Source of the DNA: Selenomonadaceae bacterium | GTDB taxonomy: Bacteria; Bacillota; Negativicutes; Selenomonadales; Selenomonadaceae | Length of the DNA stretch: 43,931 nt | Assembly: GCA_022786545.1 (NCBI GenBank) | Contig: JALFXV010000056.1 | Span: 1-43,931, forward strand | Direction of reading: 5' to 3' | In this document: piece by piece, positions 25,337 through 32,325 of the stretch | How the letters are laid out: each line of letters begins with the position of its first letter | How positions within the stretch are numbered: the first letter of the stretch is position 1 | The notes under the pieces: generated by a model | Databases searched by the model: none | The model's input: the letters and a program-made list of their open reading frames with translations, nothing else | What the model was told of the DNA's origin: nothing | Made by a program: the position numbers and the translations under genes

Positions 25337-27462
25337 CAACCAACCCTTCTTTTCGTCAGCCGGAAGGCCAGCCCGATAAACAGCACCCCATAGCCAGCCA
25401 GCAAAAGGCACTTTTCCACAATCAGCGGCCAATAGTTGCCAGCCAGAAACAATGATTTTATCAGCTGCAAATAGTGAGTGGCGGGAAAAATCTGGCTGAT
25501 GGCCTGAATGGCCAGGGGCTCTGAATGTAAATCAAAGAGAAAGCCCGACAGCATCATGGAAGGCAAGAAGCTCACCAGCATGGAAACCTGGCAGGCCAGG
25601 AACTGGTTCTTGGTCACGGCAGAAATGGTCAGCCCCAGCCCCAGGGCCACGATGATATACAGCATGGAGGCCAACAAAATCACCGCCAGGGAGCCCCGCA
25701 TGGGCAAATCATACAGCACACGCCCCACCAACAGGCACAGGCAGAAGCCGGTAAAGGCCACGCAGAAATAGGGGATGATTTTGGCCAGCACGATTTCCAG
25801 AAGGCTGGCCGGGGTGACAAAGATGGATTCCAGCGTCCCCCGCTCCCACTCCCGGGCCATGACCACTGCCGTCAGGAATACGCCGCATAGCGTCATGACC
25901 ATCATCAGGATGCCCGGCACGAAAAACCAGGTACTGGTATTGGCATCGTTGAACCACACCCGGCTTACCACTGTGGCCTGTCCCACGGCAGCCGTACTCG
26001 ATGCTGACAGGGCGTTATTGGCCGCCCAGGTCAGCACTGCCGACTCAATATACCGCTGGGCGGACATGGCGGTAATCGCCTCCCCCCCGTTCAGGAGCAC
26101 CTGCACCTCGCCTTCACCTGCGGCCATTTTGCTGGCAAAGTCCCCGGGCACCACGATGGCGAAAAGCGCCGCCGCCATAGACAGCCGCTGCTTGTAGCCC
26201 AGGGGCAGGCTGTCTGCCGCCTGATGCAGCTTTTCCGAAAGGCCGAACTCCGCCACCGCCTCATCAATGCGCCGGGCCAGCGCCTTGCCATACAGGCCGT
26301 ATACGCCGCCGTAAAAACGCAAATTCTCCTGCACCGTCAGGTTCCCATAAAGGGAAAACTTCTGCGCCACATAGCCGATCCCCTCCCTGGCCTTGTTCCT
26401 GTGGCGGCGCACATCCACGCCTCCCACGAAAAGCTCCCCGGAGGTGGCTGGCAAAAGGCCGCACAGCATGCGGAAAGTGGTGGTCTTCCCGGCGCCGTTA
26501 GGCCCTAACATGCCAAAGACCTCCCCTCTGTACACCTTGAAAGAGGTATGGGACACCGCCGTAAAATCACCGAATTTCCTCACCAAATCATGGACAACAA
26601 TATCCGCCTTTCTACTGCCGCCCTCATCAGCTCCTGTCATTTCCGCCGGTGCAGGCAGGGAATGCCCCTGCTCTTCCCCGGCAGCCTTCTCGGCTGGCTC
26701 CCTGGCACCTGGGCCATTCATGCCCTTCAGGCCCCGGGGCCAGTCCTCCTGCAGCTCAGCAGGGGTTCCCCTGGCCAGCAGCCTGCCCTTGTCCAGCATG
26801 TAGACCAGCTGGCAACGTTCCGCTTCCTCTGCGTAAGCGGTATTGACCAGCACCGTCAGCCTTTCCTCCTGCACCAGCTGCAAAAGGATTTCCCATAGTT
26901 CCCGCCGGGAAAGGGGGTCCACCCCCACCGAGGGCTCATCCAGCAGCAAAAGCTCCGGGGACCTGACCAGGGTGCAGATAAGCCCCAGCTTCTGCTTCAT
27001 GCCCCCGGACAGCCTGCCGGCCAGCCTGTCCGTAAAGGATGACATCTCCGTCATAGCCAGCAGCCTGCCTATGCGCTTTTCCCTGGCAGCCTGGAGCACT
27101 CCATGCAAATCCGCGTACAGGTCAATATTTTCCTGCACGGTCAAATCCTCATACAGGCCGAATTTCTGAGGCAGATAGCTGATGAGGGACTGCACCCTCT
27201 GAGGCTCCCTGGCCACATCCATGCCGGCCACCTGCAAATGACTGCCCTCCCCCAGGGGCAAAAGGCCGCAGACCATCCTCATGAGGGTGGTCTTCCCGGC
27301 GCCATCAGGGCCCACAATGGCAGTTATCTCCCCCGCTGCCACCTCCAGCTTCACATCATGCAGCACTACGCCGGACACCATGAGTTTCTTTGCCTCTCCC
27401 GTCTTATCTCCTGATACCCTGAGATGATTTTCCCCGGAAATCCCCTGCAACTTGTTTGACAT
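25336..27462 (-). CDS. Fused ABC protein: full ATPase, truncated second ATPase, truncated permease (YbhF-YbhS fusion)
   Basis: Protein of 708 residues that joins parts normally encoded by two genes. NBD1 is complete: Walker A GPDGAGKT (about 51-58), signature LSGGMKQ (151-157), Walker B LLLLDEPSVGVDP (171-183). NBD2 has Walker A GPNGAGKTT (about 320) and the signature region LPLGYKQRLSMAAAL, but right after this the sequence becomes FAIVVPGDFASKM, the middle of an ABC-2 permease ectodomain. Thus Walker B, D-loop and H-loop of NBD2, plus TM1 and about 110 residues of the permease, are absent. The junction is near 26163. The five C-terminal helices follow, with REWERGTLESIFVTPASLLEIVLAK. The ATG at 27462 follows GAGGTG. 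Whether it is functional, a recent deletion or an assembly error is open. Confidence 0.85.
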   Translation of the reverse strand: MSNKLQGISGENHLRVSGDKTGEAKKLMVSGVVLHDVKLEVAAGEITAIVGPDGAGKTTLMRMVCGLLPLGEGSHLQVAGMDVAREPQRVQSLISYLPQKFGLYEDLTVQENIDLYADLHGVLQAAREKRIGRLLAMTEMSSFTDRLAGRLSGGMKQKLGLICTLVRSPELLLLDEPSVGVDPLSRRELWEILLQLVQEERLTVLVNTAYAEEAERCQLVYMLDKGRLLARGTPAELQEDWPRGLKGMNGPGAREPAEKAAGEEQGHSLPAPAEMTGADEGGSRKADIVVHDLVRKFGDFTAVSHTSFKVYRGEVFGMLGPNGAGKTTTFRMLCGLLPATSGELFVGGVDVRRHRNKAREGIGYVAQKFSLYGNLTVQENLRFYGGVYGLYGKALARRIDEAVAEFGLSEKLHQAADSLPLGYKQRLSMAAALFAIVVPGDFASKMAAGEGEVQVLLNGGEAITAMSAQRYIESAVLTWAANNALSASSTAAVGQATVVSRVWFNDANTSTWFFVPGILMMVMTLCGVFLTAVVMAREWERGTLESIFVTPASLLEIVLAKIIPYFCVAFTGFCLCLLVGRVLYDLPMRGSLAVILLASMLYIIVALGLGLTISAVTKNQFLACQVSMLVSFLPSMMLSGFLFDLHSEPLAIQAISQIFPATHYLQLIKSLFLAGNYWPLIVEKCLLLAGYGVLFIGLAFRLTKRRVG

Positions 27463-27472
27463 CTCCCTCACC

Positions 27473-28465
27473 TCAGCGTGCAATCCTGACTGTGGCCGGC
27501 ATGCCCAGCCTCAGCACATTATCCGTATCCTCCACATAAACCCGTACCTCGTAGACCAGGGATGTACGCAGTTCCTCTGTCTGCACATTTTTCGGGGTAA
27601 ACTCGGCTGTGCCGGAAATATAGCCCACCTGTCCATTGATTGCCTTCCCCGGCTGGCTGTCGATGTACACCAGTGCCTGCTGTCCTTCGTATACCCTGCC
27701 CAGCTCCGTTTCCGGCACATAGGCCCGCACCCATTTCTTTCCCGGCAGAGACAGCTTGAACACAGGCTTGGAGGGAGAAGCCATATCCCCTGCCTCCATG
27801 AGACGGGAACGGATGACGCCATCATCAGGTGCCTGCAATTCATACTGGGACAGAAGGTAAATATAGCGCAGCTGCTCATCCCTCAGTGCCTGCAAGCCTG
27901 CCTCCGCCCCGGCAATATCCTCCTGCCTGGGACCGGCTTTCGCTTCCTGCAGCACCGCTTCTGCCGCAGACATGGCGGCCTGCTTTGCCTCCATATCGTG
28001 ATAGGCATTGTCCAGCTCCTGCTGGCTGATACCGGCTATGCTGGTGTAGATATCCTGCTTTCTCTGGTAGACACCGGCGGCATGCTCCGCCGCAGCCTGT
28101 GCCTGACGGAGATTGCCCTCCGCCTGGCGGATTTCCTCGGGCCTGGTGCCGTTATGAAACTTGTCCACCGTGCTCTGCTGGGCGGCAATCTCCGCATTCA
28201 GCCTCTGCAGCTGCAGCTGCAGTTCCTGAGTATCCAGCCTGGCCAGCACCTGCCCCTTCTGCACCCTGTCGCCTTCCTCCGCCAGCATTTCCAGTATCCT
28301 GTCACTCTGGCGGAAAGCCAGGGACACCTCCCGCACATCCACATTTCCCTGCAAGACCAGTTCCTCCTGATTGCCCTGCTGGCAAAAAATGCTATACAAG
28401 TATGCTGCTGCGCCTAGCAGGCAGGCTGCCGCCAGCAATAAAAGCCCCTTTTTCCTTGCTGCCAT
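27473..28465 (-). CDS. HlyD-family periplasmic adaptor (YbhG-like)
   Basis: Membrane-fusion protein of 330 residues linking an inner-membrane ABC exporter to the outer envelope. It has an N-terminal signal anchor (GLLLLAAACLLGAAAYLYSI), a biotinyl-like segment (VDVREVSLAFRQSDRILEMLAEEGDRVQKGQVLARLD), a long coiled-coil hairpin rich in Gln/Ala/Glu, and a beta-barrel end (VRAYVPETELGRVYEGQQALVYID). The start ATG at 28465 has GGGAGGT 6 bases upstream; a GTG at 28480 is part of that site. Its stop lies 11 bases before the start of the ABC fusion gene. First gene of the efflux operon. The presence of a periplasmic adaptor supports a two-membrane envelope. Confidence 0.92.
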   Translation of the reverse strand: MAARKKGLLLLAAACLLGAAAYLYSIFCQQGNQEELVLQGNVDVREVSLAFRQSDRILEMLAEEGDRVQKGQVLARLDTQELQLQLQRLNAEIAAQQSTVDKFHNGTRPEEIRQAEGNLRQAQAAAEHAAGVYQRKQDIYTSIAGISQQELDNAYHDMEAKQAAMSAAEAVLQEAKAGPRQEDIAGAEAGLQALRDEQLRYIYLLSQYELQAPDDGVIRSRLMEAGDMASPSKPVFKLSLPGKKWVRAYVPETELGRVYEGQQALVYIDSQPGKAINGQVGYISGTAEFTPKNVQTEELRTSLVYEVRVYVEDTDNVLRLGMPATVRIAR

Positions 28466-28495
28466 GATATTACCTCCCACGTTTTACTTATTATA

Positions 28496-28560
28496 ATTCA
28501 AATTTCAATTTGAATTTATTGTACCACAACCGGCATGAAAATTCAAATTAAGATTTGAAT
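28496..28560 (-). promoter_or_regulatory. Efflux operon promoter bracketed by two palindromic operators
   Basis: On the minus strand TTGAAT (28546-28541), spacer 17, TACAAT (28523-28518). Palindrome 1, ATTCAAATT-TC-AATTTGAAT (28496-28515), covers the start of transcription. Palindrome 2, ATTCAAAT-TAAG-ATTTGAAT (28541-28560), covers the -35 element. Their centres are 45 bases apart. Two near-identical sites that would block the same promoter fit autoregulation by the TetR protein of this operon. Confidence 0.7.
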
Positions 28561-28619
28561 TTCTTGTGATTTTTTCATGCACATGACTTCCTGCCCATAT
28601 TTTTTGCGCACATGTTTTT

Positions 28620-28669
28620 ATAAAAAAAGTGCAGCTGTCAGAGCCGATTATGCTCCAACAACTGCACTT
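28620..28669 (-). terminator. Flagellin terminator
   Basis: AAGTGCAG (28627-28634) pairs with CTGCACTT (28662-28669). On the minus strand the stem is followed by TTTTTTTA. It begins 2 bases after the flagellin stop codon. Confidence 0.85.
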
Positions 28670-28671
28670 GA

Positions 28672-29991
28672 TTATTTCAGCAGGCTGAGAAACCAGGAAG
28701 CATTCTGATTGGACTGGGCCAGCATGGCCTGAGCCGCCTGCACCAAAATACTGTTTCTGGCGTATTCCATGATTTCCTTTGCCATATCAGCATCCATGAT
28801 GACGCTCATGGCACTGGTCAGATTCTCGCTCTGGGTGGTCAGGTTGCTGATGGTGTAATCCATGCGGCTGGAGACCGCCCCGATGGTGGTGGACTGACCC
28901 AGCGCCTTGTTCAGGGCATTGTCCAGCACGTTAATCGCCGCATTGGCGGCTTCCTGGGTGCTGACACTGAGCACGCTGCCGTCACTGCCCTTGAGCCCCA
29001 GCCCATAGGCGGTCATATTGCCGATGCCCAGCTTGATGCCCTGATTGGCCCTGGTGCCGGTCTGGGTATAGAGGGCATTGTCCCCGCAGCCGTTCCGCGC
29101 CTCAATGGTCTCCGTAAAATCATCCAGCACCGCATTGACCGTCTTCTTCATATTGCCCTGGCTGTCCGTCACGCTGATGGTAAAGCCACCCAGGGCACCA
29201 GCCAGCCCGATATCCTTCGCCTGCACAGTAATGCCGTTCTTGCCGCTGGCCGTCTTCACCTCGTTGCCGTTAGCATCAGTGCCTATGACATTGGTAGTAT
29301 CTGCCGAATCCAGGTTGGCAGCTTCAAAGATATTGGCATTATTGTTCAGCTTGTTGGCTTCCTTGAAGATATCCCCCAGGGTTTTATCCTTGGCATCGAA
29401 GCTGGTGGTGTAGGTCTTGCCATCCTTCACGTACCCAACAGTCACCTGGTCAGTATCCTGAATGTTCAAGTCCTGCCCCGCCCGGGACTGCAAATCCGTC
29501 AGCTTGGTGGAAAAAGCCGTATCCTCTGCCAGGCTCTGATTGGTGAAGGACTGCCTGGTGGCACTGCCCTGGCTGTTATGGGAGCCGTCCAGCAGGTATT
29601 GGCCGTTGAAGGTCACCAGGGCATTATCATCTATCTGGTCAATATACTGGTCAAACTCCTTCTGCACGTTGCGCCTGTCTGCATCAGTCATGGTGCCGTT
29701 GGCAGCGGCAATAGCCTTTTCCTTCAGGGTGCGCAGGATATCTATGGTGGAGGACAGCGCCCCGTCTGCCACCTTCATCATGCTCTGGCTGTTCTGGGCA
29801 TTCTGCCTTGCCTGGTCCAGGCATCTTATCTCCACGCTCATGCGCTGGCCTATGGCCCAGCCCGAAGGGTCATCTGCCACGCTGTTTATCTTCCGTCCCG
29901 TGGCAATCCGCAGCATGCTCTTGTGCATAGCGGCATAATTACGATTTAATACATTCAAAATACTCAGTGAGCAAACAAAGTTATTCTTCAT
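28672..29991 (-). CDS. Flagellin
   Basis: Main filament protein, exported by the flagellar secretion system without a signal peptide. The 440-codon frame has conserved N-terminal helices (NRNYAAMHKSMLRIATGRKINSVADDPSGWAIGQRM), the central variable domain, and conserved C-terminal helices (MAKEIMEYARNSILVQAAQAMLAQSNQNASWFLSLL). The best start is the ATG at 29991, 10 bases after AAGGA; an ATG two codons upstream (29997) is also possible. The frame stays open up to 30126, but that part is leader RNA. A cysteine near the N-terminus (NFVCSLS) is unusual for a flagellin. It has a sigma-28-like promoter and a strong terminator, so it is a single-gene transcript, far from other flagellar genes. Confidence 0.94.
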   Translation of the reverse strand: MKNNFVCSLSILNVLNRNYAAMHKSMLRIATGRKINSVADDPSGWAIGQRMSVEIRCLDQARQNAQNSQSMMKVADGALSSTIDILRTLKEKAIAAANGTMTDADRRNVQKEFDQYIDQIDDNALVTFNGQYLLDGSHNSQGSATRQSFTNQSLAEDTAFSTKLTDLQSRAGQDLNIQDTDQVTVGYVKDGKTYTTSFDAKDKTLGDIFKEANKLNNNANIFEAANLDSADTTNVIGTDANGNEVKTASGKNGITVQAKDIGLAGALGGFTISVTDSQGNMKKTVNAVLDDFTETIEARNGCGDNALYTQTGTRANQGIKLGIGNMTAYGLGLKGSDGSVLSVSTQEAANAAINVLDNALNKALGQSTTIGAVSSRMDYTISNLTTQSENLTSAMSVIMDADMAKEIMEYARNSILVQAAQAMLAQSNQNASWFLSLLK

Positions 29992-30041
29992 GGTCATCCC
30001 GTCCTTGTCAACCATTACAGATAGTGAACTAACAAATTCTG

Positions 30042-30099
30042 CTACAGACTGCAATTTCAAGTTGCAATTACAAGCTGCAATCACAAATTCAAACTGCAA
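30042..30099. repeat. 13-bp direct repeats in flagellin leader
   Basis: Three contiguous 13-base units read CTACAGACTGCAA (30042-30054), TTTCAAGTTGCAA (30055-30067) and TTACAAGCTGCAA (30068-30080). After 6 bases comes a fourth, ATTCAAACTGCAA (30087-30099). The consensus is TTnCAAgcTGCAA. They lie between the sigma-28-like promoter and the flagellin start, so they are in the transcribed leader. They may bind a regulator at DNA or RNA level. Confidence 0.65.
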
Positions 30100-30143
30100 A
30101 AACGTACACAATATGAGAAAATCCATTTTCTCGTCCTATTAAT

Positions 30144-30171
30144 ATATCGTCAAAGAATAACTTTATATTTA
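30144..30171 (-). promoter_or_regulatory. Sigma-28 (FliA/SigD)-type promoter of flagellin
   Basis: On the minus strand TAAA (30171-30168), spacer 16, GACGATAT (30151-30144), close to the SigD pattern TAAA-N14-16-GCCGATAT. Transcription would start near 30136, giving a leader of about 145 nt. Confidence 0.65.
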
Positions 30172-30224
30172 TCAAAAATGATAAATTTCAGCTTGCCACA
30201 AGGGATGATTGGCAGCTGATGAAA

Positions 30225-30258
30225 CATAATAATAACATCATTGATGACAACTATTATG
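30225..30258. repeat. Inverted repeat in flagellin-ahbB intergenic region
   Basis: CATAATA at the left end pairs with TATTATG at the right end, with an inner CATCA/TGATG pair. The stretch 30172-30369 has no gene. A second weak hairpin (TATAGG/CCTATA, about 30289-30328) lies after the ahbB stop and could take part in its termination, but has no good T-run. Confidence 0.45.
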
Positions 30259-30369
30259 TTGCAGCAAGCATTTTATGGTCGATTGACTTTATAGGCAGAT
30301 GTATGAGATTTTCGCATCAGACCTATAAAAACAATCTAAAACAAAGATAAAGAGAATTATGCCGTATTT

Positions 30370-30840
30370 TCACACAAAATAGGACATGCTGGTTTTTTTC
30401 CATTCCTTGCCAGTGTACAGCATAGTCCGCTGAGTGACGCCGGTTTCCTGTGCCAGCTGCTCTGCAACGGCCTCACATTCCTCACGGCTGGCACCATGAA
30501 TCATGGTATAAAAATTGTAGGGCCAGTCAGGAGTCACGTTGCGGTCATAGCAGTGGGTCACTGCCATATGGCGGCACATAATATCAGCCACCTGGTCCAT
30601 GCGCTCATCGGGCACCACCCAGACACAGAGGGCATTGGCGGCAAAGCCCACCTCCCGATGCCTCAGCACCGCCCCCATCTTTCTGAGGGCACCAGTCTCC
30701 TGCATCAGGCGAAGCCTGGCCAGCACTTCTTCCTCCGTGCTGTCAATCTCCTCCGCAATCAGCTTGAAGGGCTCTGCCACCAGAGGCAGCTCATCCTGCA
30801 TGGCACGCACAATTTTCTTATCCAGCTCTGTAATTTCCAT
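30370..30840 (-). CDS. ahbB: Siroheme decarboxylase subunit AhbB
   Basis: Lrp/AsnC-like protein of 156 residues. With AhbA it removes two carboxyl groups from siroheme to give 12,18-didecarboxysiroheme in the alternative heme pathway of anaerobes. It has the winged-helix part (LPLVAEPFKLIAEEI, LRKMGAVLRHREVGF) and the catalytic-domain pattern THCYDRNVTPDWPYNFYTMIHG, with a C-terminal KKTSMSYF, characteristic of AhbB/NirD-L proteins rather than true Lrp regulators. It follows ahbA by 121 bases. ahbC and ahbD are not in the window. Confidence 0.85.
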   Translation of the reverse strand: MEITELDKKIVRAMQDELPLVAEPFKLIAEEIDSTEEEVLARLRLMQETGALRKMGAVLRHREVGFAANALCVWVVPDERMDQVADIMCRHMAVTHCYDRNVTPDWPYNFYTMIHGASREECEAVAEQLAQETGVTQRTMLYTGKEWKKTSMSYFV

Positions 30841-30961
30841 AAGACCCCTGCAACTTCCTTTCCAGCCTAAATCTAAGCCTAAGCCTCAGCACCGGCACCG
30901 GCCTCAGCCAAAGCCGGCATCGCCGCCCATACTATATTCCAGCCAGTTTGCCTCCTGCTGC

Positions 30962-31420
30962 TCATCGCAGCCTGAACTGCACATTAATCTTGTACTTCTT
31001 CCTGGCACTTAAATCCATGACCGCTTCCACTCCCGGCAGAGCTTCAATCTGCCTCAGAATATCCTGCCGCAGCCGTTCATTGGGGGTAATCAGGGTAAAC
31101 CACAGGTTGTACTCCCCTTCCCGCTGATAGTTGTGGGTAATCCCCGGAAACTGATTGATAAAAAGCGCCGTTTCCTCCATCAGCCCTTCCTTTACCTTCA
31201 AAGCCACCAGCGTCCCCCGGTAGCCCAGCTCGTCCGAATTAAAGAACGCCCCGATTTTCCTGATATACCCGGCTTCCTTCAAAAGCTGCAGCCTGGTGAT
31301 GACCTGCTCCTCGCTCATGCCCAGTTCCTGGCCAATCAGCCTGAAGGGACGGGACACCAGCTGCAGCTTTCCCTGCAGCAGATTCAGCAGTTTTTTATCC
31401 AAATCCGTTAATTCCAGCAT
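30962..31420 (-). CDS. ahbA: Siroheme decarboxylase subunit AhbA
   Basis: Partner of AhbB, 153 residues, same Lrp/AsnC fold: LQLVSRPFRLIGQELGMSEEQVITRLQLLKEAGYIRKIGAFF, then GITHNYQREGEYNLWFTLI, the AhbA form of the substrate motif (HNY and NLWFT). I chose the ATG at 31420; GTG and TTG codons just upstream (31429, 31432) are alternatives because the GAGG lies 13 bases from the ATG. First gene of the pair. The 121-base gap to ahbB is a GC-rich repetitive spacer (GCCTAA, GGCACC units) with no clear gene. Confidence 0.85.
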   Translation of the reverse strand: MLELTDLDKKLLNLLQGKLQLVSRPFRLIGQELGMSEEQVITRLQLLKEAGYIRKIGAFFNSDELGYRGTLVALKVKEGLMEETALFINQFPGITHNYQREGEYNLWFTLITPNERLRQDILRQIEALPGVEAVMDLSARKKYKINVQFRLR

Positions 31421-31512
31421 AACAAGCACCAAACCTCAAAAACAAAAGTACACTCTGCAACGCGGCAGACAAATACCGCCAAACTAAAATACCAAACTTC
31501 GAGACAAAAATA

Positions 31513-31554
31513 TCAAAAAAACAAAAGCTCCCAAGCCCGAAAGCCCAGGAGCTT
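31513..31554 (-). terminator. Terminator after engB
   Basis: AAGCTCC (31525-31531) and GGAGCTT (31548-31554) pair, with inner GGGC/GCCC-type contacts. On the minus strand the stem is followed by TTGTTTTTTTG. It closes the clpP-clpX-lon-engB direction of transcription before ahbA. Confidence 0.75.
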
Positions 31555-31614
31555 ATATTTATTTTACCCGACTGCACAGGGATTGTCAATAAAAATGAAC
31601 CTCATTCACTTTTA

Positions 31615-32313
31615 TTAGCCATTTTCTCCTGCCTCATCATCAGCAGGGCAATCAGAATCGCCATTATCCATATCATCACCATCATCCATCAGGCACCCGG
31701 CAATAACCTCCAGCAGCTCATCCCTGCCCTGATTTTTTACCGAGGAATAAGGCAGCACATCCATTTCCTGCACCCCCAGCTTCCGCTTGATAGCCGCGAT
31801 GCTTTTGGCTGCCACATTCTTGCTGACCTTGTCCGCCTTGGTGGCGATGACCAGCACCGGCAGGTTGTTTTCCACCAGCCAGTTGAACATCTCCACATCC
31901 GATACCATAGGCTCATGGCGGATATCAATCAGCTGGCACACAAACTGGATGTTAGGAGAGTTCAGCAGGTACTCATTGATAAACCTGCTCCAAATCTTCC
32001 TGCGCTCCGCCCCGGTCCTGGCATAGCCATAGCCCGGCAAATCCACCAGATAAAAATCCTGCCGCTCCGGCACAGCCTGAATTTTGGCGCCAATCTCATA
32101 AAAATTGATGGTCTGGGTCTTGCCCGGCTGGCTGGAAACCCTGGCCAGGTTCCGCACCCGGGTAAGGGAGTTTATCAGGGAGGACTTGCCCACATTGGAG
32201 CGGCCTATGAACACCACTTCCCTGCGCTGCACCTCAGGATACTGCTCCGGCTTTACAGCAGAGGCCAGATACTTCCCCTGAGTAATAATCACCTTATCTG
32301 CCACGGCACTCAC
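31615..32313 (-). CDS. engB: Ribosome biogenesis GTP-binding protein EngB (YihA/YsxC)
   Basis: Essential GTPase for assembly of the 50S subunit. The 232 residues show G1 FIGRSNVGKSS, G3 LVDLPGYGYA and G4 ATKADKVS. The C-terminus carries an acidic tail (DDGDDMDNGDSD, then ADDEAGEN) of about 30 residues not needed by the family. Start is a GTG at 32313; a GTG three codons later is possible. It follows lon by 12 bases, a conserved lon-engB pair in Firmicutes. Confidence 0.95.
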   Translation of the reverse strand: MSAVADKVIITQGKYLASAVKPEQYPEVQRREVVFIGRSNVGKSSLINSLTRVRNLARVSSQPGKTQTINFYEIGAKIQAVPERQDFYLVDLPGYGYARTGAERRKIWSRFINEYLLNSPNIQFVCQLIDIRHEPMVSDVEMFNWLVENNLPVLVIATKADKVSKNVAAKSIAAIKRKLGVQEMDVLPYSSVKNQGRDELLEVIAGCLMDDGDDMDNGDSDCPADDEAGENG

Positions 32314-32325
32314 CTGCCCTTTTCA

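Noticed and set aside
30042..30099. CRISPR-like array
   Set aside because: Repeats are 13 bases and contiguous, without spacers of uniform length, and no cas gene is present.
29992..30126. Extended N-terminus of flagellin (MDFLILCTFLQFEFVIAAC)
   Set aside because: It crosses the 13-bp repeats and lies in the leader RNA of the sigma-28-like promoter; flagellins have no such N-terminal hydrophobic segment, and a better start with AAGGA is at 29991.
30841..30961. A possible small gene between ahbA and ahbB
   Set aside because: The GC-rich repetitive spacer has only a seven-codon frame after a GGAGG-like sequence, so I treat it as intergenic.
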